Origin: GYS-P2D sp964414425
GTDB lineage: Bacteria > Bacteroidota > Bacteroidia > Chitinophagales > Saprospiraceae
Length of the DNA stretch: 57,381 bases
NCBI GenBank assembly: GCA_964414425.1
Contig: CAYPWL010000024.1
Span: forward strand, 1-57,381
Direction of reading: 5' to 3'
Shown here: piece after piece, positions 1 through 8,975 of the stretch
Layout of the letters: every line of letters starts with the position of its first letter
Numbering within the stretch: the first letter of the stretch is position 1
Translations under genes and position numbers: made by a program
The notes under the pieces: model-generated
What the model was told of the DNA's origin: nothing
Seen by the model: only the letters and a program-made list of their open reading frames with translations
Databases searched by the model: none

Positions 1-405
1 TCTCCTATGACCTCCTATCAAATATTCAATGTAACTTAAGTGCGCTATTCAGTTAAGTTAAATGGAAATGCATACCCCTCTGGGTATAAAGCGGGTGACT
101 TGGTTCTACTTTTACAAGCAAATAAAAGAACAATAAGACTAAATATTATATACCTTATGGTCATCTGGAAGCAAGATAAGTATTTTGATCACAGTACAGT
201 CTAATAGATCCTGCCTCAAGCCGAACCTACTATTCTATGGGTTCGGGTCAACAGTATTGCCCATTTCGCCTTACTAATTGTAGTGACGCACCGACTAAAG
301 ATACATGACGGGAAAGGATCTGCGGCAGCTTGTTTGTCAGCACAGTTTTGACAGCACAAGTGCAGCTGACGCAATCAAAGTCTACTAACTAAAAAAAGTA
401 CAAAC
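1..405. other. Left-edge intergenic region, no gene recognised
   Basis: No reading frame here resembles a protein I know. There is an inverted repeat CCGAACC (221-227) / GGTTCGG (240-246) with no T-run behind it, so it does not look like a terminator. An imperfect direct repeat TTGTCAGCACAG (334-345) / TTGACAGCACAA (348-359) lies about 50 bases before the first gene and could be a regulator site or part of its promoter. Neither is assigned. Confidence 0.5.
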
Positions 406-1824
406 ATGAACGAGATTAAATTTTATGGAGCCGATTGGTGTCCTGACTGCCGGAGGGCTAAGGCATTCCTGTCAGAAAACAATGTTACCTACCAATTTAT
501 CGATGTGGACTTAGACAAAAGTGCTACGAAGCTGGTAGAATCTATTAATAAGGGCAAGCGCATCATCCCTACTATCATCATTAATGAGACCTCGTATACC
601 AATCCCGACAATGAAGAATTGGCATCTGTATTGGGTATAAATGAAAATCATCGAATCATACTCTATGGGGCGGATTGGTGCCCTGATTGCCGCAAATCAA
701 AGGCATTTCTCAACGACAACAACGTCAACTACCAATACATCGAAATTGACAAAGAAAAAAATGAATGGGCCATCCCTGTGATCACCAAAATCAATAATGG
801 CAAAAGAAAGATTCCGACTATCATCATTAATGACTACACGGTGTTAGTCGAGCCCGAAAATGAAGAATTGCGTCAAGCTCTACAATTGGACAAAGTCAAA
901 GAGAAACACTTATTTGATACGGTCATCATCGGAGGAGGCGCAGCGGGCCTGACTACGTCGATCTATGCGCAACGGGATCGGTTTGATACGCTGATACTCG
1001 AGAAAAAAACCATTGGCGGTAACGCTTTTCTAACAGAGAAAATCGAGAACTATCCTGGCTTCACCTCTATCTCAGGTCCAGCCCTCATGGATAAAATGGA
1101 GGAACAAGCCAGAACCTACGGAGCCGTCATCAAAACTGGTGAAGACGTCATCTCAATCGAAAAAGACAAACAAAACTTCGTCATAAAGACTAAAAGTAAT
1201 GAGTATATCGGCAAGTCGGTTGTCCTATCCACTGGCTCGACCTATCGCATGTTAGACATCCCTGGCGAATCCGAGTTAATCGGTTCGGGGGTGCATTTTT
1301 GCGCAACTTGTGACGGTGCATTTTATAGGGATCAAGATATTATTGTCATCGGTGGCGGCAACTCAGCTTTGGAGGAAGGTATTTTTCTATCTGGATTTGT
1401 GAAGAGTGTCAAAATCATCCACAGAAGTGCTGAATTTTCGGCATCAGAAACGTATACCGAAAAATTACCCACCATCAAGAATATCACAAGCCATATGAAT
1501 AAGACTTCCATCGAGTTTGTGGCTGATGACAACGGACTGTTCAAAGGATTGCTTGTCGAGGACAACGAAACAAAAGAGCAGGAGTTAATCACCGCAGATG
1601 GGGCTTTTATTTTCATCGGCTTAATACCAAATACCGATTCATTCAAAAACTTAGTTGAGTTGGACGAACGGGGATTTATCAAAACTCAAGATTTAGCACA
1701 AACATCTGTTAAGGGGATCTTTGCCGCTGGCGATTGTCGAGAAGGAGCCATAGCGCAAGTAGCTGCTGCTACAGGTGAAGGCGTATTGGCGAGTTATGGG
1801 ATTAGAAAATATCTAAAGTCATAA
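406..1824 (+). CDS. Tandem glutaredoxin-like domains fused to thioredoxin reductase
   Basis: A 472-residue three-domain redox protein. Residues 1-77 and 82-160 are two glutaredoxin-like folds, each with the active site ADWCPDC (Cys12/Cys15 and Cys92/Cys95) and a cis-proline segment IPTIII. Residues 169-472 are a complete low-Mr thioredoxin reductase: FAD-binding GGGAAG near 176, redox-active CATC (Cys299/Cys302), NADPH-binding GGGNSA near 316, and the terminal GDCREG FAD motif. The expected chemistry is NADPH to FAD to CATC disulfide to the attached CPDC domains, forming a self-contained cytosolic disulfide or peroxide reduction chain. The two N-terminal domains are also clearly similar in DNA, indicating an internal duplication. 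It stands alone with about 235 bases of gene-free DNA behind it. Domain identities are secure; the physiological substrate is not known. Confidence 0.93.
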   Translation: MNEIKFYGADWCPDCRRAKAFLSENNVTYQFIDVDLDKSATKLVESINKGKRIIPTIIINETSYTNPDNEELASVLGINENHRIILYGADWCPDCRKSKAFLNDNNVNYQYIEIDKEKNEWAIPVITKINNGKRKIPTIIINDYTVLVEPENEELRQALQLDKVKEKHLFDTVIIGGGAAGLTTSIYAQRDRFDTLILEKKTIGGNAFLTEKIENYPGFTSISGPALMDKMEEQARTYGAVIKTGEDVISIEKDKQNFVIKTKSNEYIGKSVVLSTGSTYRMLDIPGESELIGSGVHFCATCDGAFYRDQDIIVIGGGNSALEEGIFLSGFVKSVKIIHRSAEFSASETYTEKLPTIKNITSHMNKTSIEFVADDNGLFKGLLVEDNETKEQELITADGAFIFIGLIPNTDSFKNLVELDERGFIKTQDLAQTSVKGIFAAGDCREGAIAQVAAATGEGVLASYGIRKYLKS

Positions 1825-2060
1825 CATCGACACGGGGATATTCTTTCTAAGGATCAACAAGCGTCACAGCTAGTTAATAAAAACTGCTAAGACAGTGCTA
1901 TACTATGGTAATTAAGGGCAGTAGGTATATACTACTACATCATGGGAGCTGATCGTATATAATCGATCAAGAGCCCACTAAATGATTAAAAAGAGGCATA
2001 TTGAGGAGATAGGATACTCAGTGACAGACATCAATAAAAACGTATAAAACCAAACCCGTA

Positions 2061-3173
2061 ATGAACAGAGAAATAAGATCAACACTCAGCAAAGCAGGCA
2101 CACTATCACTCCAAGTCATCGAGAGGCCGATGCCAGAACCTGCGGCTCACGAAGTGGTCGTAGAGATACATGCCGCACCTATCAACCCCTCAGATGTAGG
2201 TGTGCTATTTGGACTGTCCAATATGATTACCACAGATCTCGTAGGCACAACCGCTAATCCAAAGACGATCACATACCCCTCTGCCATAGTCAATCATATG
2301 AAAGGAAGATGGGATAAACCACTACCAAGTGGTAATGAAGGGTCCGGCATCGTGGTAAGCGCTGGAAGTGACATGCAACATCTCATGGGTAAGGTGGTCT
2401 CATTGTTCGGTGCGAACTGTTTCTCAAAATATCGATGCGTACCTGGTCTATCCTGTATGGTCATGAATAAAGGCACTACCCCAGATCAAGCTGCTGCGAG
2501 TTGTGTAAATCCATACACAGCCCTTGGTATGGTCGCCACTATGAAAATGGAAAACCATAAGGCGATCATCAATACGGCTGCCGCATCTAATCTGGGTCAG
2601 ATGCTCCTCAAAGTCTGTAAAGCTGACGGTATACCCCTGATCAACATAGTCAGAAGACAAGAGCAGGTAGACCACTTAAAATCAATAGGTGGCGAATATG
2701 TGCTCAACTCTACTGATGATAATTTTAAGAGTCAACTCATAGATGCCATCACTGAGACCGAAGCCACTTTGGCCTTTGAGTGTATAGGTGGCGGCAACAT
2801 GGCAGAACAGATCTTAGATGCTATGGAGAAATCACTCGCCAGCAAAGCAGACAACTACAGCGTATATGGAACCACGACCCTCAAGCAGGTCTATATCTAC
2901 GGCAGTCTGAATCAGGCGCCAACCACATTTAGCAGATCATTTGGTCTATACTGGAGTATCAGCGGCTGGTTGGTCACTCCTATTATTCAGAAGTTAGGGA
3001 TGGAAGGATTTATGGCCATGCAAAAAAGAGTAGCGGATGAGATCCACACCACCTTCAAGAGCGAATTTCATAAATCGATATCTCTGGATGAGATGTGTGA
3101 GCCAGATCATATCATAGAATATGTTAAGGCTCAGAGTGGTAAGAAATATCTGGTAAAACCACAGATGAGTTAG
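2061..3173 (+). CDS. MDR-family zinc-type alcohol dehydrogenase-like oxidoreductase
   Basis: A 370-residue medium-chain dehydrogenase/reductase. The N-terminal catalytic domain shows the NPSDVG and GNEGSGIVVSAG segments of quinone oxidoreductase/enoyl reductase-like members. The Rossmann half begins near the AAASNLGQMLLK stretch, and a later CIGGGNMAEQIL segment follows. The cysteine/histidine ligands of true zinc alcohol dehydrogenases are not evident, so an NAD(P)H-dependent reductase is more likely than a zinc alcohol dehydrogenase. Its length is slightly above the usual 330-340. It is a single gene starting at an ATG, with no partner to suggest a substrate. Confidence 0.85.
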   Translation: MNREIRSTLSKAGTLSLQVIERPMPEPAAHEVVVEIHAAPINPSDVGVLFGLSNMITTDLVGTTANPKTITYPSAIVNHMKGRWDKPLPSGNEGSGIVVSAGSDMQHLMGKVVSLFGANCFSKYRCVPGLSCMVMNKGTTPDQAAASCVNPYTALGMVATMKMENHKAIINTAAASNLGQMLLKVCKADGIPLINIVRRQEQVDHLKSIGGEYVLNSTDDNFKSQLIDAITETEATLAFECIGGGNMAEQILDAMEKSLASKADNYSVYGTTTLKQVYIYGSLNQAPTTFSRSFGLYWSISGWLVTPIIQKLGMEGFMAMQKRVADEIHTTFKSEFHKSISLDEMCEPDHIIEYVKAQSGKKYLVKPQMS

Positions 3174-3223
3174 GTCAAATCGTTAGATGTATTATTGGGA
3201 TAGTTATTTGGCACTTGGTCCTA

Positions 3224-3587
3224 CTACACTCCACGCCATTTCCTAACCCCTATATATCCCAACACAAGTAATAGACCTGCTATCAACCATGGTCTTACAG
3301 CACTTGCTATGCGAGCTACCAATTTATTAAAAAATGCCAATGAACGCGGCCAGGTTAAACACTAAAAAGACCGTAAGGAAAGCTCGAGTCATTGTCTCAT
3401 TATCAAAATTGCGCCACACCTGAACCGCAAAGACCCCTAAGCCCAGTGCTGCCGCCCCATACATCCTGGCCATAGCCATATGACTGCTACTACCTACGGC
3501 TAAATCAGGTACCTGCTGCGGTGCAATGAATAAGATCGCTCCTGCCAGCAACTCAATGATGGCAGATATTAAGATGAATTTTTTCAT
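3224..3587 (-). pseudogene. Small membrane protein split by a frameshift at a T6 run
   Basis: Frame one gives 86 residues (three hydrophobic segments, ending NLAAFIGIF) and stops at 3327. Skipping one base at the T6 run (A6 at 3329-3334 on the plus strand) continues into 34 more residues beginning NKLVARIASAVRPWLIAG, with a fourth membrane helix and a basic tail, ending at 3224. The combined protein of about 119 residues has a natural four-helix layout, which argues that both parts belong together. The junction codons TTT TAA could be a sequencing error, a real mutation, or a +1 frameshift site. It is the third gene of a minus-strand trio of membrane proteins. I do not recognise the family. 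Confidence 0.65.
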
Positions 3588-3671
3588 AGATCAGGTTCTA
3601 TAGTTTGGATCAAAATCGTATTCGATATGCTACTAATTCTATGATTCGCTTTGATTGATTGAGTATTTATT

Positions 3672-4595
3672 TTAGGCTCCCTTCTTATCGAGGCCATCTT
3701 TGAATGGTGCAGCCAATTGACCGATATATGATTCTGGATATTCCGGATTGAGCAAACCGATTTCTTCAATGTGCCGACTCGGCGTTTCTTGGCGCTCTGG
3801 ATGAAAATAGGTGCCAAACAATCGATCAAATACGATGAGGTTATTGCCGTAGTTGTTATTGGACTCTTGGATCTCTTTAGAATGATGCCATCGATGTAAG
3901 TCGACCACATTAAACAAGTAATACAAGGGCCCCAACTTGATATTGATATTGCAATGCTGCGAAAATCCACACACCACCGTTACCCCAAAATACATGGCCA
4001 ATACAATCCCGTCAGCACCTAACAGCACTGGGAAGAGCATTTCTGTAAAGGTGAACCAAGTCTTATCTACCGGGTGTTGCCGAGTGGCATTCCACCAATA
4101 CAGTCTTTTAGTGGAGTGATGCACTGCATGAAAATTCCATAAAATTGGGACTTCATGCGCAAGCCTATGGCCCCAGTAGCGCCCTGCATCACCTAATAGG
4201 AGCATCAATATCAACTGAAAAACGACTGGCCAGTGGCTCGGCCATATAGACCCGCCCCATTGTGTCGACAGCCACACCGTACCTCCTGCCAACATGGCGA
4301 TAAAAAGGGGCTTCAAAAAAATCGGTAGGACGATATAAGCTACCGTGCCACTCACTAAGTCAGTAGTGATATCATCGTGAGAATGATTCCATTTTTCCTT
4401 GAACGGCATCAACCATTCTGCTAACCAAAACACCAAGCCCACCGCTACGGCTACGACGTAGGTGGTAATGGCGACGGACGAGCCATTGTTGACCAGTAAG
4501 TAGATGATATAAGGAGTCCCAACCAGCACCAATGGAAAAAATGCCCATTGAATGAAATGATATAGCGGACTGCCTTTTTTGATGATAGATTTCAT
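3672..4595 (-). CDS. Fatty acid hydroxylase / sterol desaturase family membrane protein
   Basis: A 307-residue integral membrane protein with the histidine boxes of the diiron fatty acid hydroxylase superfamily: HRLAH (143-147), HAVHH (156-160) and HRWHH (234-238). Several hydrophobic helices precede and separate these boxes. Members insert or hydroxylate at C-H bonds in lipids (sterols, carotenoids, alkylglycerols or fatty acids) using O2 at a diiron centre on the cytoplasmic face of the membrane. The substrate cannot be told from sequence alone. It follows the 153-residue membrane protein by 4 bases and precedes the small membrane protein at 3224-3587 by 84 bases, which suggests one transcript. 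Confidence 0.88.
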   Translation of the reverse strand: MKSIIKKGSPLYHFIQWAFFPLVLVGTPYIIYLLVNNGSSVAITTYVVAVAVGLVFWLAEWLMPFKEKWNHSHDDITTDLVSGTVAYIVLPIFLKPLFIAMLAGGTVWLSTQWGGSIWPSHWPVVFQLILMLLLGDAGRYWGHRLAHEVPILWNFHAVHHSTKRLYWWNATRQHPVDKTWFTFTEMLFPVLLGADGIVLAMYFGVTVVCGFSQHCNINIKLGPLYYLFNVVDLHRWHHSKEIQESNNNYGNNLIVFDRLFGTYFHPERQETPSRHIEEIGLLNPEYPESYIGQLAAPFKDGLDKKGA

Positions 4596-4599
4596 TCTC

Positions 4600-5061
4600 T
4601 TAAGTTACTACTTGTTCGTTATTTAAAGAAAGGAAGAGCATGATGACAAACAAAAACGGAAAAGCATAATTGACTACTCCGCCGGGCGCTTGCCCCGCAG
4701 TCTCAATTGACTTAAACAGTGAAATGCCAAATCGGGCAACATATTCAAATAGCAAAAACACATACATCAGCGGGATCATGCTCTTATACTTCAGTGCAAC
4801 GATCCCTTGGATAAGGCCAAACATCAGCTGACTCAAGCCCCAGTATGCGAACAAAAAGACGACAGCCTCGGCACCTCCATTGCTGAAGCCTTCTAAGGGT
4901 ATCGTAGCTATGCTCTGCGCTCCCCCGTCAGACTTAAAAATATGTATGCAACTCCTTATGATGGTGACGGCAGTTATTAAGTAAAATAACCATAGCGCTA
5001 TCTGATGTCCTCGATAATTGTTGTTGATCACGGGAGGTAGTATCTTATGAATCATAGACAT
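4600..5061 (-). CDS. Unidentified multipass membrane protein, first gene of hydroxylase operon
   Basis: A 153-residue protein with four probable transmembrane helices (around residues 20-37, 66-88, 95-110 and 130-147) and few charged residues between them. I do not recognise the family; there are no catalytic motifs. Its stop lies only 4 bases before the start of the fatty acid hydroxylase-like gene on the same strand, so the two are very likely co-transcribed. It may be an accessory subunit, but this rests on position only. Confidence 0.75.
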   Translation of the reverse strand: MSMIHKILPPVINNNYRGHQIALWLFYLITAVTIIRSCIHIFKSDGGAQSIATIPLEGFSNGGAEAVVFLFAYWGLSQLMFGLIQGIVALKYKSMIPLMYVFLLFEYVARFGISLFKSIETAGQAPGGVVNYAFPFLFVIMLFLSLNNEQVVT

Positions 5062-5066
5062 AGCTT

Positions 5067-5222
5067 TTAAATCAGTATGATGTGAAGTATTGCCGCCACT
5101 AATGCAATTGCCAAGGCCACTATTGTCGCCAACCGTCCCAATTGAAACTAAGGGTCCACGGGATAGGCGATGCTCTTCGCTAAGGCAGCAAACTTGAATT
5201 CGTGTTTCTCAGTACTACAAAC
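5067..5222 (-). other. Possible remnant of a 50-residue membrane peptide with in-frame TAG
   Basis: Directly after the VF530-like stop the same frame runs for 24 codons (…KHEFKFAALAKSIAYPVDP), meets TAG, then continues for 26 codons as a hydrophobic helix (LGRLATIVALAIALVAAI…) to TAA at 5067. The polar-then-helix pattern looks like a small membrane protein broken by one stop. There is no ATG, GTG or TTG before the first part, so it could equally be chance. Confidence 0.25.
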
Positions 5223-5444
5223 TCACTCACGGTTCTTCAACATGTTCAAATACAGGTATTCAACCTTGGTGCGAGCCCAAGGTGTCCGACGTAAAAATTT
5301 CAAACTTGATTTTACAGAAGGGTCATGCGTAAAACAACGGATGTTGATATTGTATCCCAGATACTCCCAACCATAATGCTCTACTAACTCATTGATGATT
5401 TGTTCGAGCTTGACACCATGAAGTGGATTATTGGGCTGAGACAT
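5223..5444 (-). CDS. VF530-like DUF2132 DNA-binding protein
   Basis: A 73-residue protein matching the VF530/DUF2132 family over its whole length: NPLHGVKLEQIINELVEHYG near the N terminus, then the conserved NIRCFTHDPSVKSSLKFLR and TPWARTKVEYLYL. The structurally characterised family members are small alpha-helical proteins reported to bind DNA; the cellular role is poorly defined. It lies 28 bases downstream of the RhlE helicase on the same strand and is probably co-transcribed with it, which would fit a nucleic acid-associated role. Confidence 0.9.
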   Translation of the reverse strand: MSQPNNPLHGVKLEQIINELVEHYGWEYLGYNINIRCFTHDPSVKSSLKFLRRTPWARTKVEYLYLNMLKNRE

Positions 5445-5472
5445 CGATATTATTACGGGATTAATACATCAA

Positions 5473-6777
5473 CTAACGCTTATTATTCTTGCGTCTTCTG
5501 TTTTTGTTTCCGTTGGCATTTCTACTATTTCCGAACCGAGAACCACCATTCGCTTTTTTAGAGCCTTGAGATTTTGACTTATTAGATCTAAAATTTCTTC
5601 TTCCTCTTCCTTGGCCCTGTTTTATAGGCTCCGTTGAGGCATTGGGATCAGGCTCGAAACCCTCTATGATTTCAACGGGGATTTTCAGATTGACTAACTT
5701 TTCAATATTTGCCAGATAGGAGGTCTCATCTGCACTTACCAGAGACATCGCTACCCCACTCGCTCCTGCTCGCCCCGTACGTCCGATCCGATGGACATAG
5801 TCTTCTGAGACATTAGGCAGCTCAAAGTTGACGACATGTGGCAATAGAGGAATATCTAAACCTCGAGCCGCAATATCTGTGGCAACTAAAACTCGTACCG
5901 AGTTATTCTTAAATCCTGCCAACGCCTTTGTACGTGCTCCTTGGCTCTTATTGCCGTGGATGGCAGCTGCGGATATCCCAGCGCTGATCATTTTTCTCGA
6001 GAGTTTGTTGGCACCATGTTTCGTTCTGGTAAACACCAGTACTTGCTGCCAGTTACCTTCAGAGATCAGCTTGATGATCAATCCTGTTTTAGACTTTTTA
6101 GCTACTCGATATACCTTTTGCTCTATCACATCGACTGTAGAGTTTTCAGGGGTCACTTCTACTGATACGGGGTTATGCAAAAAGTCTTTTGCCAGCTTTT
6201 TAATCTCTTTGGAAAATGTAGCAGAGAACATCAGGTTCTGCCTTCGCTCAGGCATTAAGCTAATGATCCTTCTGATATCTCTGAGGAAGCCCATGTCGAG
6301 CATTCTATCGGCTTCATCTAAGACTAAGATCTCGATCTTAGCAAGTGATAGGAGACCTTGGTTTTGCAGATCTATGAGACGTCCAGGAGTGGCGATTAGT
6401 ACATCTACACCTTTTCGGATGGTCGCTACCTGTGCTCTTTGCTTGACACCTCCGAAAATAACGGTAGAGCGAATGTCGAGAAATTCACTATAGGATTTTA
6501 CGCTGCTATGCACTTGTGCTGCTAACTCACGTGTTGGCGTCAATACTAATGCTCTAATCGGTCGATGACCTGACTTTTGTCTTTTAGACAAGTTTTGAAG
6601 CATTGGCAAGGTAAAACCAGCTGTTTTGCCAGTTCCTGTCTGTGCAGAGGCTAAGATATCTTTACCATCTATGATTAGCGGGATCGCTTTTTCTTGTATT
6701 GGCGTCGGTGAGGTATACCCTTGTTTATTAACGGCTTTTACTAACGCTTCTGATAAGCCTATGGATTCAAATGACAT
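5473..6777 (-). CDS. rhlE: DEAD-box ATP-dependent RNA helicase, RhlE type
   Basis: A 434-residue helicase. Q-motif region SPTPIQEKAI (24-33), Walker A AQTGTGKT (45-52), PTRELA (81-86), TPGR (130-133), DEAD (154-157), SAT (185-187), then the second RecA domain with ARGLDIP and HRIGRTGRAG. The last 60 residues are a basic, Gly/Arg/Asn-rich tail typical of RhlE-like proteins that bind RNA nonspecifically. The expected role is unwinding of structured RNA in ribosome assembly, mRNA turnover or cold adaptation. The 258-base gap before it is AT-rich and holds its promoter. VF530-like follows. Confidence 0.95.
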   Translation of the reverse strand: MSFESIGLSEALVKAVNKQGYTSPTPIQEKAIPLIIDGKDILASAQTGTGKTAGFTLPMLQNLSKRQKSGHRPIRALVLTPTRELAAQVHSSVKSYSEFLDIRSTVIFGGVKQRAQVATIRKGVDVLIATPGRLIDLQNQGLLSLAKIEILVLDEADRMLDMGFLRDIRRIISLMPERRQNLMFSATFSKEIKKLAKDFLHNPVSVEVTPENSTVDVIEQKVYRVAKKSKTGLIIKLISEGNWQQVLVFTRTKHGANKLSRKMISAGISAAAIHGNKSQGARTKALAGFKNNSVRVLVATDIAARGLDIPLLPHVVNFELPNVSEDYVHRIGRTGRAGASGVAMSLVSADETSYLANIEKLVNLKIPVEIIEGFEPDPNASTEPIKQGQGRGRRNFRSNKSKSQGSKKANGGSRFGNSRNANGNKNRRRKNNKR

Positions 6778-7035
6778 ATAAATTATTGTGCAAATGACAT
6801 ATTATAATTTATCGTCATTTTCTAATGAGCCGCAAAGTTAGGTCTAATTATAGCTAAGTTCTTGATTTTGGGTGATATTATGATAAATAAGATATGTTTT
6901 GCTTCATATATAAGTAACACTTATCTACATTTTCTAATGACATCAGCGCTATTGTCTTATCATATAGGATGGACATAAACAAGTCTACGGTGAGCCGATC
7001 TCCTGGTGTCCCCTGCCTTACTGGTCGCTCCCATC

Positions 7036-8487
7036 CTAATATGGAAATGCACTTAACGAATACCCAAGGATTAACTCCAGGCAGAAATACACGAAGCCCC
7101 AAATCATCACAATCGAGATCAGGTTCAGACGTAGCCCTGCCTTAGTCATATCAGGTATCGTGAGTAGTCCTGAGCCAAAGACCACAGCATTGGGCGGTGT
7201 AGCCACTGGCAACATAAATGCACAAGATGCTGCCATAGTAGCCGGGATCATCAGCAAAAACGGATGCACGTCGATGCTCATAGCTATTGGCGCAAGTATC
7301 GGCAACAGCATAGCTGTAGTTGCCAGATTAGAAGTGATCTCCGTGAGGAAATTAACTGAGATCGTGAGCACCAAGATCAATGCAAAAATGGGAAAGTGGT
7401 CCAGTAAGACAAACTTACCTCCGATCCATTGGGCCAGTCCAGTCTCCGAAAATCCTAAGGCCAGGGCCATCCCTCCACCAAATAGGATGAGTACACCCCA
7501 GGGCATTTTCACAGCTTCTTTCCAGTTCAAGATATTGCCTGCTCGTTCTCTCGATGGCACGACACTTAGGGTTATCCCAGCTACCATAGCGATGATGGTA
7601 TCATCTAACTGCGGTATGTAGGTCTGCAACCATTGTCTTAGAATCAGCATAAGCGCTGTCAATGCAAATACGACTGCTACGACTTTCTCGCCTTCCTTCA
7701 TAGGGCCGAGCTCCGCCTTGAGTCTCCTAATCTCCTCAGCTCCCCCTGGAAACTCCTGTATGCTTAACTTGAAAGCCACTTTGGTCATATACACCCAGGC
7801 AATGGTCAATAGTGTGATAGAGATCGGCAGTCCAATACACAGCCACTTGATAAAGGAAATTTCTACATCATAAAGCTCCTTGACAATCCCTGCAAATACA
7901 AGATTAGGTGGTGTACCAAACAAGGTCGCAATCCCTCCTATCGACGCACTATAGGCAATAGAGAGCATTAGCATCTTACCAAATATCTTGTTTTCATCCT
8001 CTTCGGTATCGGGGTGATCCTTGAGTTGCTTGATGATAGCGAGCCCAATAGGTAACATCATTACGCTCGTAGCGGTATTGGATATCCACATGGACATAAA
8101 GGCCGTGGCGAGCATAAAGCCCAATACGATCTTGGAGATACTTGTTCCTACTATGCCGATTATGTTGAGTGCGATGCGCCTGTGGAGGTTCCATTTTTCT
8201 ATGGCGATAGCCAAGAAGAATCCCCCCATATACAAGAAGATATATTTATGTCCATAGGCCGCGGTAGTTTCTGATAAGCTCAGTGCTCCTGCCAGTGGAA
8301 ATAAAATGATGGGTAATAATGCCGTGATGGCAATATCCGTAACTTCAAAAATCCACCATAGTGCAATCAGAAATGTAGCGGCTAAGATGGCCACCCCTGC
8401 CTCTGAAAGCCCTTCGGACTTGAAACAAAAAAGAATCAAAAAGTATCCTACGGGCCCTAATACTGCACTAATCTTCTTCATCTCCAA
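7036..8487 (-). CDS. DASS (SLC13) family sodium:dicarboxylate/anion symporter
   Basis: A 483-residue polytopic inner membrane protein of the divalent anion:Na+ symporter family. The two Ser-Asn-Thr/Asn-Leu-Ala type re-entrant hairpins are visible: SNTATSVMMLPIGLAI in the first half and TSNLATTAMLLPILAP in the second, followed by the family signature ATPPNAVVFGSG. Length and helix count match bacterial VcINDY-like transporters, which import C4 dicarboxylates such as succinate. The exact substrate (dicarboxylate, sulfate or citrate) is not resolved. Single gene with divergent DNA upstream. Confidence 0.92.
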   Translation of the reverse strand: MEMKKISAVLGPVGYFLILFCFKSEGLSEAGVAILAATFLIALWWIFEVTDIAITALLPIILFPLAGALSLSETTAAYGHKYIFLYMGGFFLAIAIEKWNLHRRIALNIIGIVGTSISKIVLGFMLATAFMSMWISNTATSVMMLPIGLAIIKQLKDHPDTEEDENKIFGKMLMLSIAYSASIGGIATLFGTPPNLVFAGIVKELYDVEISFIKWLCIGLPISITLLTIAWVYMTKVAFKLSIQEFPGGAEEIRRLKAELGPMKEGEKVVAVVFALTALMLILRQWLQTYIPQLDDTIIAMVAGITLSVVPSRERAGNILNWKEAVKMPWGVLILFGGGMALALGFSETGLAQWIGGKFVLLDHFPIFALILVLTISVNFLTEITSNLATTAMLLPILAPIAMSIDVHPFLLMIPATMAASCAFMLPVATPPNAVVFGSGLLTIPDMTKAGLRLNLISIVMIWGFVYFCLELILGYSLSAFPY

Positions 8488-8647
8488 TTGATCTTAAAAA
8501 AGTAATCCGAATAAAGTTAATACTGATTAGGAGATTACTATCGTTTCGCATCTAATCAAACTCGTAAGATTGCTACGACTGGATTATAAAAATATATAGT
8601 TTAGTATCGATGGATCGCCAATCAACTCTCATCAATTCTCTATCTGC

Positions 8648-8860
8648 AAGGTGCGAGATATATATACCGAATATGGCCTGTACCAGATGATAAGGGTGGC
8701 TGAAGCTCCTAAAGAAATCGACATCCACTTTGTGGAGAATGATATCGATCCTACGGATTTGGGGGAACCCACTTTCCCTCCTGTCTTTGGTACATTAGCG
8801 AATGCGCTATATAAGGCAACAATGAAGCGCTTCTGCGATCAACCATTTACAGTAACATAA
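8648..8860 (+). pseudogene. C-terminal remnant of isoquinoline 1-oxidoreductase-like beta subunit
   Basis: About 70 codons resemble the extreme C terminus of molybdenum hydroxylase large subunits (IorB/aldehyde oxidase family): IDIHFVENDIDPTDLGEPTF then PPVFGTLANALYKATMKRF and a DQPF ending. In intact proteins the corresponding segment is close to DxPTGLGEP..PP...ALANAI.AATGKR. The other 600 or more residues are absent: the upstream 160 bases contain no further match, and there is no cofactor-binding sequence. It is a leftover of a deleted gene, although the reading frame itself has stayed open. Confidence 0.7.
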
Positions 8861-8975
8861 TTGGGTCAAGACCACTCTATATCAGATACGGCAAGGTCAA
8901 ACACGCGAACATCGATAAACTTAGATAGCCAGATCATGTTCAGTGGGTAGTATTTTTGAAACATCAACAGTGCAT

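Noticed and set aside
221..246. Inverted repeat CCGAACC/GGTTCGG as a terminator or tRNA arm
   Set aside because: No T-run follows and no cloverleaf can be drawn around it.
6878..7102. Minus-strand open frame of 74 codons between RhlE and the DASS transporter
   Set aside because: It overlaps the end of the transporter in another frame and has no recognisable protein pattern.
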